From Sanderia malayensis (lineage: Eukaryota > Cnidaria > Scyphozoa > Semaeostomeae > Pelagiidae), in assembly GCA_013076295.1 (NCBI GenBank), contig RQOL01000532.1, forward strand, positions 1,364,001 to 1,428,000: DNA of 64,000 bases, written 5' to 3'. The stretch's first letter is position 1. Every line of letters begins with the position of its first letter. Shown in pieces: positions 11,884 through 23,337 of this stretch. Position numbers and translations under genes: made by a program. The notes below the pieces were generated by a model, which saw only the letters and a program-made list of their open reading frames with translations, did not search any database and had not been told where the DNA came from.

Positions 11884-14800
11884 ATGGAAGAAGATAGCAG
11901 CTTTAGAAGTTCATCAATATCAGAAGAATCACAAGAGTCGTATATTCCCCTGAGAGTGTTAGGTAAAGGCGCTTTTGGTCAAGCTGTGCTTTACAAACGA
12001 GACGACGATAAGTGTCTTGTCGTTTGGAAAGAAATCGATCTTCCAAAAGTATCCGAAGAAGAGAAAGACAGTACGTTTAATGAGGTGGAGATTCTCTCAC
12101 TACTTGATCACATCAACATCATTGCATATTATAACCATTTCTTTGATGATGTTACACTGTACATTGAAATGGAGTATGCCAATGGTGGCACATTGTTTGA
12201 AAAAATCAGGGATCAGAAATCGCCCATACCAGAGGATGAATGTCTGTGGTATTTCTATCAGTTGATATCTGCAGTTTCGTATATTCATGAAAATGGTATA
12301 CTGCACAGGGACATCAAGACATTGAATATCTTGCTCACAAAATCAAGTATTTTGAAATTGGGAGATTTTGGTATCTCCAAGGTACTTGAAAGTAATAGTA
12401 TGCTAGCTGAAACGCATGTTGGTACCCCATATTACATGTCCCCAGAGTTGGTGAGGGGTGAGAAGTATGACAATAAAAGTGACATCTGGGCATGCGGTTG
12501 TGTATTATACGAACTGCTATCACTGAAACGGGTTTTTGACTCGACAAACCAGCTTGGGTTGATTTGCTCCATTCTTGAGAATGATTTTGAGAAAGTGGAT
12601 GACATGTACTCAAAAGAGGTTCAGGCAATGCTTGGTAGACTTCTTGATAAAGATATGCTTAAGCGGCCAACTGCAAGTGAAATTCTTGAAGTTGATATCT
12701 TGAAAGAGGTTGGAGTCAAGTTTAATAAACTTATAAATGACGATTCATTCTACGGTGGGAGTGCAAGGAGACCCCTTCGTGCTGCAACCCCCAGTGTAGT
12801 CCCCGTAGTCTCTTCTCTTTCAAGTGATGTCTACTGGTGGGGTGGGGGCAAGATTATTCCGCAGAAGTTGGAGTCATTCAGCTCTGAAAATGCTGGCATG
12901 GACGTTGCAGCTGGTCACAGCCACTTTGCCATTGTCACTGTTGAAAGAGAAGTGTACACTTGGGCCAACATCCAAGGTGGTACTTCTATTGTTGGCCAAT
13001 TGGGACACGGAGATTTTGCCATGTACAGATCACCGAAAAAGGTGGATTTCTTCACAGGGACATCTGTCAAACAGGTTGCTTGTGGCGAGGATTTTACTGC
13101 CATTCTGACAGAATCCGGGGTACTGTACATGACTGGCTCCGACTATTGGGGCTGCATTGGATGTGGCCAATCGGGGGACGAGGATATTGCAACCCCAATG
13201 AAGGTGGAGAAATTCACGGATATGGATGTAAAGATTGTCCAGGTGGCTTGCGGCGATTCCCATGTTGTAGCTTTAACTGAAGCAGGCACTGTGTTCACGT
13301 GGGGCTGTGGGGAACACGGAAGGTTGGGGCTTGGCTCAGAGGAAGATTTCTCCACCCCGCAACAGGTGACAATATCCACACGATGGTCCAGCATTGCAGG
13401 AATAGAGTGCGGTAGAGATAACACATTCTTGCTAACCTCCTCGTCAAATCTCCTCGCATTTGGAAACAACGAGTACAATAAACTCGGTTTCAACCAAACA
13501 GTCCAATTACAGAAAGGGAAAAGCCACTCGTCAAAGACAGAGATCAAAGTTGTGCATTGCAGAAATGTACCCAGCTATGTCCATGCACTGAAGAGCTACA
13601 AAATCAAGTCCATATCAGCTGGGAAGGACCATTCAGCAGTCGTTGGCGCCTACGGAAGAGTGGTCACATTTGGGGATAACAAATGCGGACAACTTGGAAC
13701 TGGAGATTACAAGAAGAGGGTGATTATTATTTAGCATATTTTATGTTATTTAGCATGTCTTATGTTATCAGGCCGTCTTCTTGTCAGCCAGAAAATATCT
13801 TTACAACCCCAACTATGCATCTTATTATTCTGATTGTAACATTACAGTCAACTCTGTCTAATTCGAACACCCTGGAGAAGCGTGAAAATGTTTGTATTAC
13901 GAAAAATTTGAATTATGGAGGTTTGTTTGATAAGAATTGGTTCATTGATGATCTTTGAAGGGACAGGGAATTTTGTTCGAATTAGATGAAGTTCGAATTA
14001 CACGAGTTCGAACTATGCAGATTTGACTGCAATGTTACAATAATGTTACAACGATTATAAAAACCGGACATTGCAATGTGTGAGAGCCAAATGCTTATAT
14101 GCTATGCCATGGTATAGTCTTCTTCAAGTGAACGTGTTTTGTTTCCAGATATCTCCATACGTTGTGCAAGGCAATCTGGTTGGTAAAGTGGTGAAGCGGG
14201 TGGGTTGCGGAGATGGTTTCACTGTGGTTGCAACCTCGGATAATCACGTGTTTTCGTGGGGATTGGGTGAGAACGGACGACTTGGCATCAGCTCAGAATT
14301 GCTGTCCGGTAAAACTTATTCGGCCGTGCCCAAACCGATATTCGGCTCGCTGCACAAAGTTGCGAGCTTGAAGTGCAGACATTGGCACACTATCATGCTG
14401 TGTGAGCGTACTCACGGATCCAGAGTAATCCAGAAATCCGGATCAATCCCGGATTCAATGCTTTCTTCCATGGATTCAGGTAATTTTATAATTGAATCTC
14501 GACTTAACAAATTGTTTTCAATTGCTTTCTTATTTGCTTTTTTATCTGCAAGGCTCAAAATTTGCTTTCTTATGCTTATAATGCAGTGGTAACTACAACT
14601 AAGCTATAACTTTAGTGTATTATAGAGTTAAATATGTATCATAAAGTCAAATTATACTGTGTAGGATTTTATACGCAGGTCCTTTATTAATAGCAGCTCG
14701 TTGGTTGAAATAAGTTAACCTGCATAAATATTGTATATTATTATTTTCTCTTTATTATTTTTATTGCATAAGTATTTGGTTTGTTTCACGAGAATATTCG

Positions 14801-17331
14801 CTATATAAGTGAGGTTAACCATGTTGAAGTACTGTTTATAGATCTAGTATTAACAATTTTGTTTGACAGAGAGAAGTTTTAAGCTCAAGAGCTTGTCAGC
14901 TTTCGCAACTGACCAAGATTCCTTTAATGAGGCTGGCATGGAAGCTGATGTGGCGGGAAACTCTGTATTTGACGATTTAACGAGAGGAAACACGGGGACG
15001 TCAAATAATGGTAGTTTCATGGAAAGCTCCATGAATGCCACAACTCCATCTTGGCTGAGACAAGAGTTCAACGAAGCTGAGGTATTCAAGTTATTATTTT
15101 TTGTGATTAATTTGTAAGCAACGTTTCGCAAATGTTATATTTATTAAAAAGTTGATGATTATGTGCATTTAGATTGGTTCTTTGTGAATTGTAATTAGAG
15201 AACGTCGGTGTACTAAGTCTGTACGTATTTAAAAAAAACTGGTTTATAAGAGACTAGAACTAGAATGGCCAAAATTTAAGAAACTCCAGTACTACAAGAA
15301 TAATCAAGAAACTGTAGAATTTCCATTAATTTGTAATGTCATTTGAACATATTTATAAAGGCTGAGTTTTTCTACTGGACGCAATGAGACGAAGGCATTA
15401 TAAAGAATTGATTGATGAATTAAAATCCGTCAAAATATACTTAGGATATGATGATAAATCTTTGTAGAATTTCAAGACAACACAGCTGAAATTGTGACAT
15501 GTTTTTCTAGATTATTCCTTTTGGAAGCAGAGCAGACGGGAATTCTGTGGAAAATCAGACAAACCCCAATGCACCTGCTTGGTCCTCCTTGGACGAGCAA
15601 CCCTTGGAAGGTGTCCCAAGAGAGCACGAAAGAATGGACCGTGAACACAGTGAAGCCTGGATCGAGCTAGAAGAAGCGGGAAAATCACCTGACACGCCGA
15701 TGGTGTCATCCGAGATGAAAGAAAATGTCGATTTCAAGTACAAATTGAGAATCAAAAAGTTGGAAAGCGAAAATTTGCTGCTTCGCAAAAGGATTGAAGA
15801 ACAAGACGCTGTAATTCGCTCTCTCTCAAAACAAAACAAAATATACGCAGAAAGTAGCAAGAAATTGTTGTCGTTATCTGGTGAGTTTAATTAATTCTTC
15901 TTTTTTTATATATGACTTTTTATTTGCGCACCCATATTGTTTTTATTGTATCTAGCCTTTTTAGACAAAAAACCCCCTAACGGCACAGGATTTTTTTATG
16001 GTCAAAATAGGCCTATATTTTCTCTCCTTTGCTTAAGTTTTAAGATTTTTATGTTTTGATATATACATTGTAATTAATTTTTAATTAATTATTTAAGATC
16101 TATATTAAAGCTAATATATAGAGTTTATCGTAAAATAAACCAGCAGATTTTTATTTACTCCAATATTCTTCTATTTTCCGCCATTCCTTTCACTGATAAA
16201 GCTCTTTATTAATTATCGACAAGCGCTTATGCTATCTATATGAGTCATGCCCTCGAGGGGTTGAGCGCACGCATTTTCGACCCCAAGTAGCAGGCAGAAT
16301 TTATCTTTTTGCATTTCATTTTACTGACATGCTAGAACCAGTCCAAATTGATTTGCTACAAAATGAAAATGTTTGCAATGGTCAACGAGGTCTTAAATCT
16401 TGTGTATTTACAAAGAACTTGGCATATAAAATCTCGTGACTTCATTTTTAGTCGAACCATATCTATTTAATTTGCAAGGTTTTTCTTGACAAAGAAATTC
16501 ATATCATTCCTGGCATAGGCGTAGACTTTGGGGGGGCTCGGGGGCTCAAGCCCCTCCTGGGTCCTTCAATCATTTAGCTGTTGCTGTATCCGTTAGATGT
16601 TGCTTTGGGAAGTAGAAATTTCTCACTAACTTTCACAACTCAGATCTTTGAGATAACAAACACCCTGTTGTTAGCCGACACCGGAATTTCTATTATAAAT
16701 TATAAGAGTGTCTCAAGTTGTACAGCAGAAAGATCATTCTCAGGCCTAAGGCGATTAAAAAGTTACCTGAGATCAAAAATGTCTCAAGAGCGACTGAACG
16801 CCGTTGCGATTATGAACGTTCACAAAGATGACGTTATGCATTTTTCGACCGATGAACTTATGAATTCTTTTGTAAATAAAAATACTCTTAGAAAGAATAC
16901 GTTTTGGGTATCCAAGTAGAAAGGCTACTGCTTAAACTGATATTACTTGTTTTTTTTGTTTCCCGTATCATAAGAAACCCAGAATGAAGTTTCCAAAAAA
17001 ATTCCACTTGAGCCCCCCCTGGAGAAAATATAACTCTACGCCTATGATTCCTGGTGGAATATTTGGAGAATAGTTCGGATCGTGCAGCATTGCATTTGCT
17101 AATGAACAATATGGATGATCTCCTAAGGCTTTTCTGGTGATTAGTAATCCAGTAATATTTCAAGGAGGTAAATGTGGTTAACTAAGTTATTATAAAGCAT
17201 CGAACTTGTCCGTATATTAATAATGATTATGTTATATTATCAAGCAACTCTGAAACGAGCTTATTTATGAGCTAAGAATAAATTCCTTGATGATAATTTT
17301 AGTTGAAAATGCCGAAAGAGAGTGGGTATAA
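11884..17331 (+). CDS. NEK9: NEK9-type NIMA-related kinase with RCC1 propeller
   Basis: Mitotic Ser/Thr kinase of the NIMA family, with a role in spindle and centrosome signalling. Confident exons: 11884-13719, 14149-14479, 14870-15081, 15511-15880. A possible tiny last exon, 17303-17331 (VENAEREWV then TAA), restores frame for 925 aa but is speculative. The kinase domain is intact: GKGAFG (residues 28-33), Lys49, HRD (141-143), DFG (161-163), SPE. RCC1 repeats follow (GQLGHGD, WGCGEHGRLGLG, FGDNKCGQLGTGD, WGLGENGRLGI). Then comes a Ser-rich linker with TPSWLRQEFNEAE, matching the conserved NEK9 segment before the C-terminal coiled coil (about 15720-15875). The first donor GTGATT is weak. An hAT element lies in the last putative intron and a MITE in the first. 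An intronless paralog follows directly downstream. Confidence 0.9.
13845..14029. mobile_element. MITE with CAGTCAA ends (pogo/Tigger-like)
   Basis: Inside NEK9 intron 1, the ends form imperfect inverted repeats: CAGTCAACTCTGTCTAATTC on the left against CAGTCAAATCTGCATAGTTC read inward from the right. GTTCGAA-type motifs recur internally. TA precedes the left end but CA follows the right. The inverted match continues outward into TTGTAACATT, so the true ends may be about 10 bp further out on each side. No coding capacity. Confidence 0.5.
16514..17046 (+). mobile_element. hAT transposon deletion derivative, 533 bp
   Basis: Terminal inverted repeats CATAGGCGTAGA (16514-16525 and 17035-17046), followed by G-rich subterminal sequence, are flanked by a perfect 8-bp target duplication ATTCCTGG (16506-16513 and 17047-17054). 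Inside, the frame 16581-16919 (+) encodes only the end of a transposase: ERSFSGLRRLKSYLRSKM followed by ERLNAVAIMN is the hAT C-terminal dimerisation motif. The rest of the transposase has been deleted, so the copy cannot move on its own. Confidence 0.9.
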
Positions 17332-17744
17332 TACATTGATAGTGGGAAAGAATTTATTGAATTTAAGGGTGAAGAAAAAAGTGAGATCCCCCGTTTGAAT
17401 ATGCTAAGAGGATTAGGCGTTTATTTTATTAGAAATAACAAATAACATGGAAAAAATCGCTGTGCTATTGTTCATTGAATTGCATCGATAACAAGTGAAT
17501 CTTTAGGGGAAGAGAATTTGCTTTTCAGAGAAAAGAATGAACTTTAGGAGCAGAGCATAATCGCTCTCTCTGATTTTCTAAAAGGAATTTATTAACACCA
17601 CATACCAGAACTGTTGATCGCTGCGATAGAAGGGATTTCTCAACAAACTTGATCAGTTAAAGTTGAAGTTGTTTACGGTCGATCGTGGTCGTGAGTTCTA
17701 GTTGCAGTGTATATTGAGGCGTCGGCTGTAAGTGTCTTTTAAAG

Positions 17745-20099
17745 ATGGCAGGACTGGACATCAAGCCATCGGACATTCCAGTTCGTATTGTCGGCTGCGG
17801 AACGTTTGCTGAAATTGTCGTGCTACGTAAGAAAGAGGACAGCTCGCAGGTGACATGGAAAGCCATCGATCTCGGCGATTGCTCTGAGGATGACAAGGAA
17901 CACGCGCTGCGCGAAGTCGAGCGCTTGAGCAAGCTGAAGCATGTCAACATAGTTGCCTACTTGAACCCGTTCATCGATGACACGAACCTATGCTATGAAA
18001 TGGAGTACACGGATGATGGTACGCTGTACCAGAAAATCATGAGCCGACGATCGCTATTCTCCGAGCCGACTGTGTTGTGGTATATGTACCAGCTGCTATC
18101 CGCCCTCGAATACGCCCACGGCCGCAAAATCTTGCACAGGAATATCAACACGTTAAATATCTACCTGAGCAAGAATCACATACTCAAGCTAGGCTGTTTT
18201 GGTGTCCAGAAAGTGTTGAGTAATACTGTAAAGAGCAATGTGGAGTCGACGGGTGGTATACCATATTATCTCTCTCCAGAGGTGGCCGAAAAGAGAGAAA
18301 AGTATTCGTCAAAGAGTGATGTATGGGCCTGCGGTTGTGTCCTTTATGAAATGCTGACTTTGGTGCATGTTTTTGATGCTGAGGACCTTGTGGCTTTGAC
18401 TGTGGCCGTTACACTGAGCAGCTATAATGCAGTGCCTCGTGATTATACAGATGGAGTACGTGCGTTGTTGGAAAGTATGCTCAGCACTGAGACAGAAAGA
18501 AGACCGACTGCGGCTGAGCTTGTGGCGAACTCGATTTTTACTGAAACGAAAAGCAAGTTCGATCAAATCGTCAGGGATTTGAAATTAGTTGCCGATGAAG
18601 ACGAAGAAGATGGTGGAGCTTCTGGATCTGGTGACGGTGCCGAAGAAAACAGTAATGGTGCCAAGAATAAACCAGATGTGCCTGTGTTGTTTTCATCCCA
18701 AATTGGTGAGGTGTTTTGTTGGGGTGGGACGAAGCCATTGCCGCAAAAGATCGACGATTTCAGTGTGAGTAATCCTGCTTTTGAAGTCGCAACTGGTCGC
18801 AAACACTTTGCAGTGGTGAACGAAAGCGGAGACCTGTTCACATGGGCGGATATTCTTCAAGACAAAGACGAAGACGAGGCAACCAATGATGCTAATAATG
18901 GTGATAACGAGGTTGGCAAAGCTGCAGGTCCAACAATACGAGGACAGCTCGGGCATGGTGATACATCACTGTATATCTACCCTAAGAAGGTGGAGTTCTT
19001 TACTGGAATACCCGTACAGCGTGTTTCGTGCGGTGAGGACTTCACTGCCATATTGGATAAAGATGGAATCCTCTACATGACCGGTTCTGACAGACATGGC
19101 TGTATTGGTTGTGACCGTACGCTTGGAAACGAGGTTCTTCTGCCTCGCAAAGTCGACCACTTCGACAATCTCAAAGTTCTTCAAGTCGACTGCGGAGACG
19201 CACATGTTGTTGCTCTTGCGGACGACGGCGAAGTTTACACATGGGGCTGTGGGCAATACGGCCGCCTTGGACTGGGCACCGAAGACGACTCCGCTGTCCC
19301 TGAGCAAATGCCCCTACCCCCTAACTGCTCTAACATCATAGCCATCAAATGCGGCTTGGATAACACGTTGATATTAACTGGTCACGGTCATGTTGTTGGC
19401 TGCGGCAGTAATGAGTTCAACAAAATGGCTTTCAGTAACCGCGTGGCTACACATGGCGGTAGAGCGATGAAAACTACGAAGAAGCGTGATTTCAGAACCT
19501 CACCACTTCCTATCCGCGCGTTGAAAACGTTCAAAATCGTCGCGGTGGACGCTGGACGCAGCCATTCAGCGGCAATCGATGCGGACGGTCGCGTGATCAC
19601 GTTTGGTAACAACGCTTTTGGGCAACTTGGTTCTGGCGATTTCAGGGAAAAAGGGGCCGCCGTTGTCGTCAAAGGACCGTTGCAGGGGAAAGAATGCAGA
19701 AGAATTGGATGCGGCGATGGATTCACTCTGGCTGCAACTGCTGATAGCGTTTACGCATGGGGTCTGGGTCGCGACGGCCGGCTTGGTATTGATCCCAGTC
19801 TCCTTGGCGAAAAAGGATGCTGCTCTATTCCGCGTAGAGTTTTCTCGTCGCTCATAAAAGTCACGAGTCTTGCATGTCAGCAGATGCATGTTATTCTTCT
19901 TGGTCAGCAAGTCTACAGTCTGTCTACCGACAGTACTGACAGTTCCAGTGAGGAGAACAAAGAGAAAGTCACGATTCAGAAGCTTGGCACTGAGAATAGC
20001 AGACTGGAGAGTGTAATTGCGGAGCAGAAACAGCGTATACGTGTCCTTGAGGAGGAGAACTCAAAAATGCGTCCAAAGCATTCCACACCTGAACGCTAA
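17745..20099 (+). CDS. intronless NEK9-like pseudokinase with RCC1 propeller
   Basis: A 784-aa protein encoded in one uninterrupted exon, collinear with NEK9 just upstream. The kinase domain is degenerate at catalytic positions: the glycine loop reads GCGTFA (17-22), the HRD Asp is Asn (HRN, 131-133) and the DFG Asp is Cys (CFG, 151-153), while Lys39, Asn138 and YYLSPE are kept. Phosphotransfer is therefore unlikely. After an acidic Gly/Ser linker (about 285-305), the RCC1 repeats are well conserved (GQLGHGD, WGCGQYGRLGLG, FGNNAFGQLGSGD, WGLGRDGRLGI), and a coiled coil closes the protein (about 740-780). No stop or frameshift over 2.3 kb suggests selection. Lack of introns where NEK9 has several suggests retroposition or intron loss after tandem duplication. 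Likely a scaffold or competitor of NEK9; function inferred. Confidence 0.9.
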   Translation: MAGLDIKPSDIPVRIVGCGTFAEIVVLRKKEDSSQVTWKAIDLGDCSEDDKEHALREVERLSKLKHVNIVAYLNPFIDDTNLCYEMEYTDDGTLYQKIMSRRSLFSEPTVLWYMYQLLSALEYAHGRKILHRNINTLNIYLSKNHILKLGCFGVQKVLSNTVKSNVESTGGIPYYLSPEVAEKREKYSSKSDVWACGCVLYEMLTLVHVFDAEDLVALTVAVTLSSYNAVPRDYTDGVRALLESMLSTETERRPTAAELVANSIFTETKSKFDQIVRDLKLVADEDEEDGGASGSGDGAEENSNGAKNKPDVPVLFSSQIGEVFCWGGTKPLPQKIDDFSVSNPAFEVATGRKHFAVVNESGDLFTWADILQDKDEDEATNDANNGDNEVGKAAGPTIRGQLGHGDTSLYIYPKKVEFFTGIPVQRVSCGEDFTAILDKDGILYMTGSDRHGCIGCDRTLGNEVLLPRKVDHFDNLKVLQVDCGDAHVVALADDGEVYTWGCGQYGRLGLGTEDDSAVPEQMPLPPNCSNIIAIKCGLDNTLILTGHGHVVGCGSNEFNKMAFSNRVATHGGRAMKTTKKRDFRTSPLPIRALKTFKIVAVDAGRSHSAAIDADGRVITFGNNAFGQLGSGDFREKGAAVVVKGPLQGKECRRIGCGDGFTLAATADSVYAWGLGRDGRLGIDPSLLGEKGCCSIPRRVFSSLIKVTSLACQQMHVILLGQQVYSLSTDSTDSSSEENKEKVTIQKLGTENSRLESVIAEQKQRIRVLEEENSKMRPKHSTPER

Positions 20100-20439
20100 T
20101 AATTCTAGTTGATTCGATTTTGATTTTATATGCCTAATCATTATATATATTTATTTGTACCTTTAGTGTAAGCGTGATATTTATTTCCTATTAAAGTCAA
20201 TTGCATTTGAAAATAGTTAACTTCGTCTGCTTCCAAAATCTGATTACCCTGGTGATTACAATGAAATGATCTCAAGTGTTTAGAGCATTCAGATGAAGAT
20301 GATGACGTAATACAAGCTTGCACCACAGTAATACTAGCACTCACGTATGCCCCATATAGTTGTATAGACTTATGCTGAATGCGTTTAATACAGCGTTATC
20401 CTGATATATACAAATTGTCTACGGAATACAATGTAAACT
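20100..20439. other. convergent 3' flanks
   Basis: Short AT-rich spacer between the plus-strand pseudokinase gene and the minus-strand Pro-rich gene. It presumably holds both 3' UTRs. No repeat or exon seen. Confidence 0.4.
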
Positions 20440-21591
20440 TTAGCATCCGCACGAGCTACAACCACACGGAGGAAACGCCGGTGGCTTGGGAAACCAAATA
20501 AACGGCTGTTTAGGTTCTTTTGGTGGTATTGGCTCTTTGGGGTTGGTCACCTTGTGTGGGGGAAGTACACGAAGAGGATTTAAAAGTGGAGCCGGGGTCA
20601 TTGCTTTTCTCTTTGGCACAACAACCCACTGAAACGTTTGAGAAATAGTCTGCGAAGGAGGCTGCACAGTGGCTTTTGGTGAGACCACGTGTTGATGAGT
20701 GGTCACTGTCGGTTGAGTAAAGACCGGTTTCGGTTCAACAGGGTCAGGAATAACCGGTTTAACTGGCTTCTGGTTGTTGTCAGTGACATTGTATACGGGT
20801 AGGATTGGTAAGAGTTTGTGTTTCGGTTGTACTGTTTTTGGAATATTACTTGTAACTGCTGGTTGTGGCGATGTTTTGATCGTAATGACCGGTCTCGGTT
20901 TTACGGGCTCTGCCGGGATAGCGGGTTGAATTTTTGCCTGCTTTGGCACAGTTTGTATCGGCTGCGGATTCTCCACATTTTCAACCGGTCCCGTATTATT
21001 TTTATTATCCGTGACGTTATACACTGGTAGATTCGGTAAAAGCTTCTGCATCGGTTGTGGTGTTGGAATATTACTTGGGCCACCCGGCTTTGGTACTGTC
21101 TTGATTGGTAACGATGTTTTAGTCGCCGGTGTTGCGGGAGGCTTTGGCGATGGCACCGGGCCAGTTACACTTTGAACCTGTTGCGGTGTTGGTACAGGCG
21201 AGGCCATGAATGCTGGTGTCATTACAGTTTGTACTGGAATAACATTAGCAGGAGTTGGAATTTTTACGTTCGGTGGTTTCGTTGTTGCAAGAGGCTGTGC
21301 TTTTGTGCCCACTGTTGTTTGTATCTTCTCTACTGTCGTTACTGGAGCTTTGTTTACAACCAGAGATTGTTCTGTCGCTTCATTGTCTTTTTGGACCATT
21401 TGTCTTTTTATAACGACTACGGGTCTTTTCATAAATCCCTTTCTGATAATGTTCTTTGCTACTAATTTTATTTTTGTGTATGTTATTGCTTGCGCACTTT
21501 TCAGTGGTTTGGTAAATGAATGTTCTGCAGTTATTAAAAGAACTAAAGCCGTGTAAAATGTTACATCCATTTTTAATTTTGAAATCTTCAT
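20440..21591 (-). CDS. secreted proline-rich protein with C-terminal Cys cluster
   Basis: I do not recognise a named family. The 383-aa product has a hydrophobic leader (residues about 9-24; the second Met at position 8 is an equally good start). A basic segment with KR sites follows (RKGFMKR, 50-56; IKR, 61-63), which could be a propeptide cleaved by a furin-like protease. The rest is rich in Pro, Thr, Val and Lys. KLLPNLPVYNVTDN (183-196) recurs as KLLPILPVYNVTDN (259-272), each with an N-glycosylation site. The protein ends with CGCSSCGC, able to form disulfide cross-links. Signal, KR propeptide, Pro-rich body and Cys terminus recall the general plan of cnidarian extracellular or nematocyst structural proteins, but there is no Gly-X-Y collagen stretch; this comparison is inference. 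Confidence 0.7.
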   Translation of the reverse strand: MKISKLKMDVTFYTALVLLITAEHSFTKPLKSAQAITYTKIKLVAKNIIRKGFMKRPVVVIKRQMVQKDNEATEQSLVVNKAPVTTVEKIQTTVGTKAQPLATTKPPNVKIPTPANVIPVQTVMTPAFMASPVPTPQQVQSVTGPVPSPKPPATPATKTSLPIKTVPKPGGPSNIPTPQPMQKLLPNLPVYNVTDNKNNTGPVENVENPQPIQTVPKQAKIQPAIPAEPVKPRPVITIKTSPQPAVTSNIPKTVQPKHKLLPILPVYNVTDNNQKPVKPVIPDPVEPKPVFTQPTVTTHQHVVSPKATVQPPSQTISQTFQWVVVPKRKAMTPAPLLNPLRVLPPHKVTNPKEPIPPKEPKQPFIWFPKPPAFPPCGCSSCGC

Positions 21592-23337
21592 TCTTTGTAA
21601 CTAAAAAAGAATTTCAAACAGCATGGTGTGGCAGTTTAAAAAAAGAGGTTGCATCGTAATGCATAGAAATATACTCTATAATACTATCTGAATGTCTATT
21701 GAGAACGGAAACGCATGCGCACAAGAGTTTAAGGCGTTGAGCCCTGTTTTATTGTTTCTCCTCTCTTTATGCCACAAAACAGAAGGCTAAGCAGTAATTT
21801 TCATTAACAAGGTCATTTATAGAGTGAATGTTGGCCTTCTGTTTTTTGTGATTGAATTCACCGACTTATAAGGGTAAGTTCATTTGGGGTTCGGAGCTGG
21901 CAAGGGGCTTCCTCCTAATTAGCTTCCTTCTTCCTAAGAGCTTGAATTGTGAAACGTTGCCTAAAGGATAAACACAATTAGCGCTGACACAATGTGTTTA
22001 TAGACTAATGTGGAAACAACTTGTTCAAAACGACTCAATGTCTTATTTTGTTTGACGTATCTATATTCAGTAACATCGAAAATGAAGTATTGCAACATAT
22101 CGAATAAATGCTCATGCCCGTGACATGCGAATCCGTTATGAATTAAAGCATATGTTTACAAAGGAAATAATTTCTTGATAACTTACACGAGTGAAGCCTG
22201 CTGGAGTGTTTGATGTGATAAACCCTTGAACTTTTAAAGGTTTCAGCTAGAACGCGCGATTTGATTCAATTAAATCGAAATTTACTTATTTGCAATTATA
22301 GAACGAAAGAAAGTTGTTTGAAAATCTTCGAGAAGATCTTTCACGGTACATTGCACACATTTTGCCTCGACCCATTGATTACTCAATGAACATTGCATGC
22401 GATCTCAATTTCACCATGCGTGATCACCATCGTTGCTAATTTGAAGCACCTGTAGTAAAATATGCAATGAAAATAGCATATTTTAACCGGCGTTTTGCAT
22501 TAATCTCGCTTTTCAATGCGCTGCTGTTTGTCGACTAATAATAGCAATGTCACCTTCAAGAGTTGCAGTGTTAGGACCTTTATTTAAGTGACGTAGCCTA
22601 TCCCACTCAGTTCGATGCTCCCGAGAGCATATGATACCCAAGGGTTGTCTCGCAACTCCGCAGGTTGTCCCTGATTACATGTTGTCTTTCACTTCATGTC
22701 TCTAATTTTTTGTTGTCTCTCATTTTATGTCTCTAATTATTTATTGTCTCTCATTTTATGTCCCTAATTATATGATGTCTTTCACTTTATGTCTCTAATT
22801 ATATGTTGTCTTTCACTTCATGTCTCCAACTATAGACCGCCCCTAATTGTAAGTTGTGCCAATTATAGAATGCACATCCTGCATTAGACTCTCTTATCAT
22901 GATAAATCCTATAAATGAATACATCCCTCTCAAATAATATCCCCCACTTTCATGATCTTTAAGGGGTCATCGACCATTCTCTGTTTGAAGAAAAACTTGT
23001 GGAAATCGTGACAAAAAGAAAATACCAAAGAAAATCGTTTACCCGTGAGTTCATTTGCAAATACAAGAATTCACTAAAATTTCTATAAAATGATGCATGC
23101 TCTATTAGAACCGAATAATGTTTAGAAATCATATGTTTATTTCAACTTATCTAGTTTAGAAGGGGCCGAAATTACATATCATCATTGAATGAAAATATAA
23201 GAATGAAGGAGAAATTTTACATTTTAACAATTAAAACAGAACTAAACTTCAAAACTTCGATTAGAGCTATTCCATTTCATTAACAGAATAACAGTAAAAA
23301 AGGAAAAACCAAATATATATAAAAGATATGAAATTTC
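21592..23337. other. intergenic region, no gene seen
   Basis: The first part would contain the promoter of the Pro-rich gene (minus strand) and the last part the DENND6 3' region. Apart from the 31-bp tandem array at 22682-22836, I see no exon or element ends. Confidence 0.5.
22682..22836. repeat. 31-bp minisatellite, 5 copies
   Basis: Five consecutive 31-bp units beginning TTGTCTTTCACTTCATGTCT, with a few substitutions between units (TTGTCTCTCATTTTATGTC variants). The period was verified by counting unit starts at 22682 and 22806. Non-coding. Confidence 0.85.

Noticed and set aside
15950..16075. Continuation of NEK9 after 15880 at the TATCTAG acceptor
   Set aside because: The resulting peptide (AFLDKKPPNGT...) looks like translated AT-rich intron; the tiny exon at 17303 is somewhat more plausible but unproven.
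22600..22870. CRISPR-like array
   Set aside because: Units are directly contiguous 31-bp repeats without unique spacers, in a eukaryotic genome; a minisatellite explains it.
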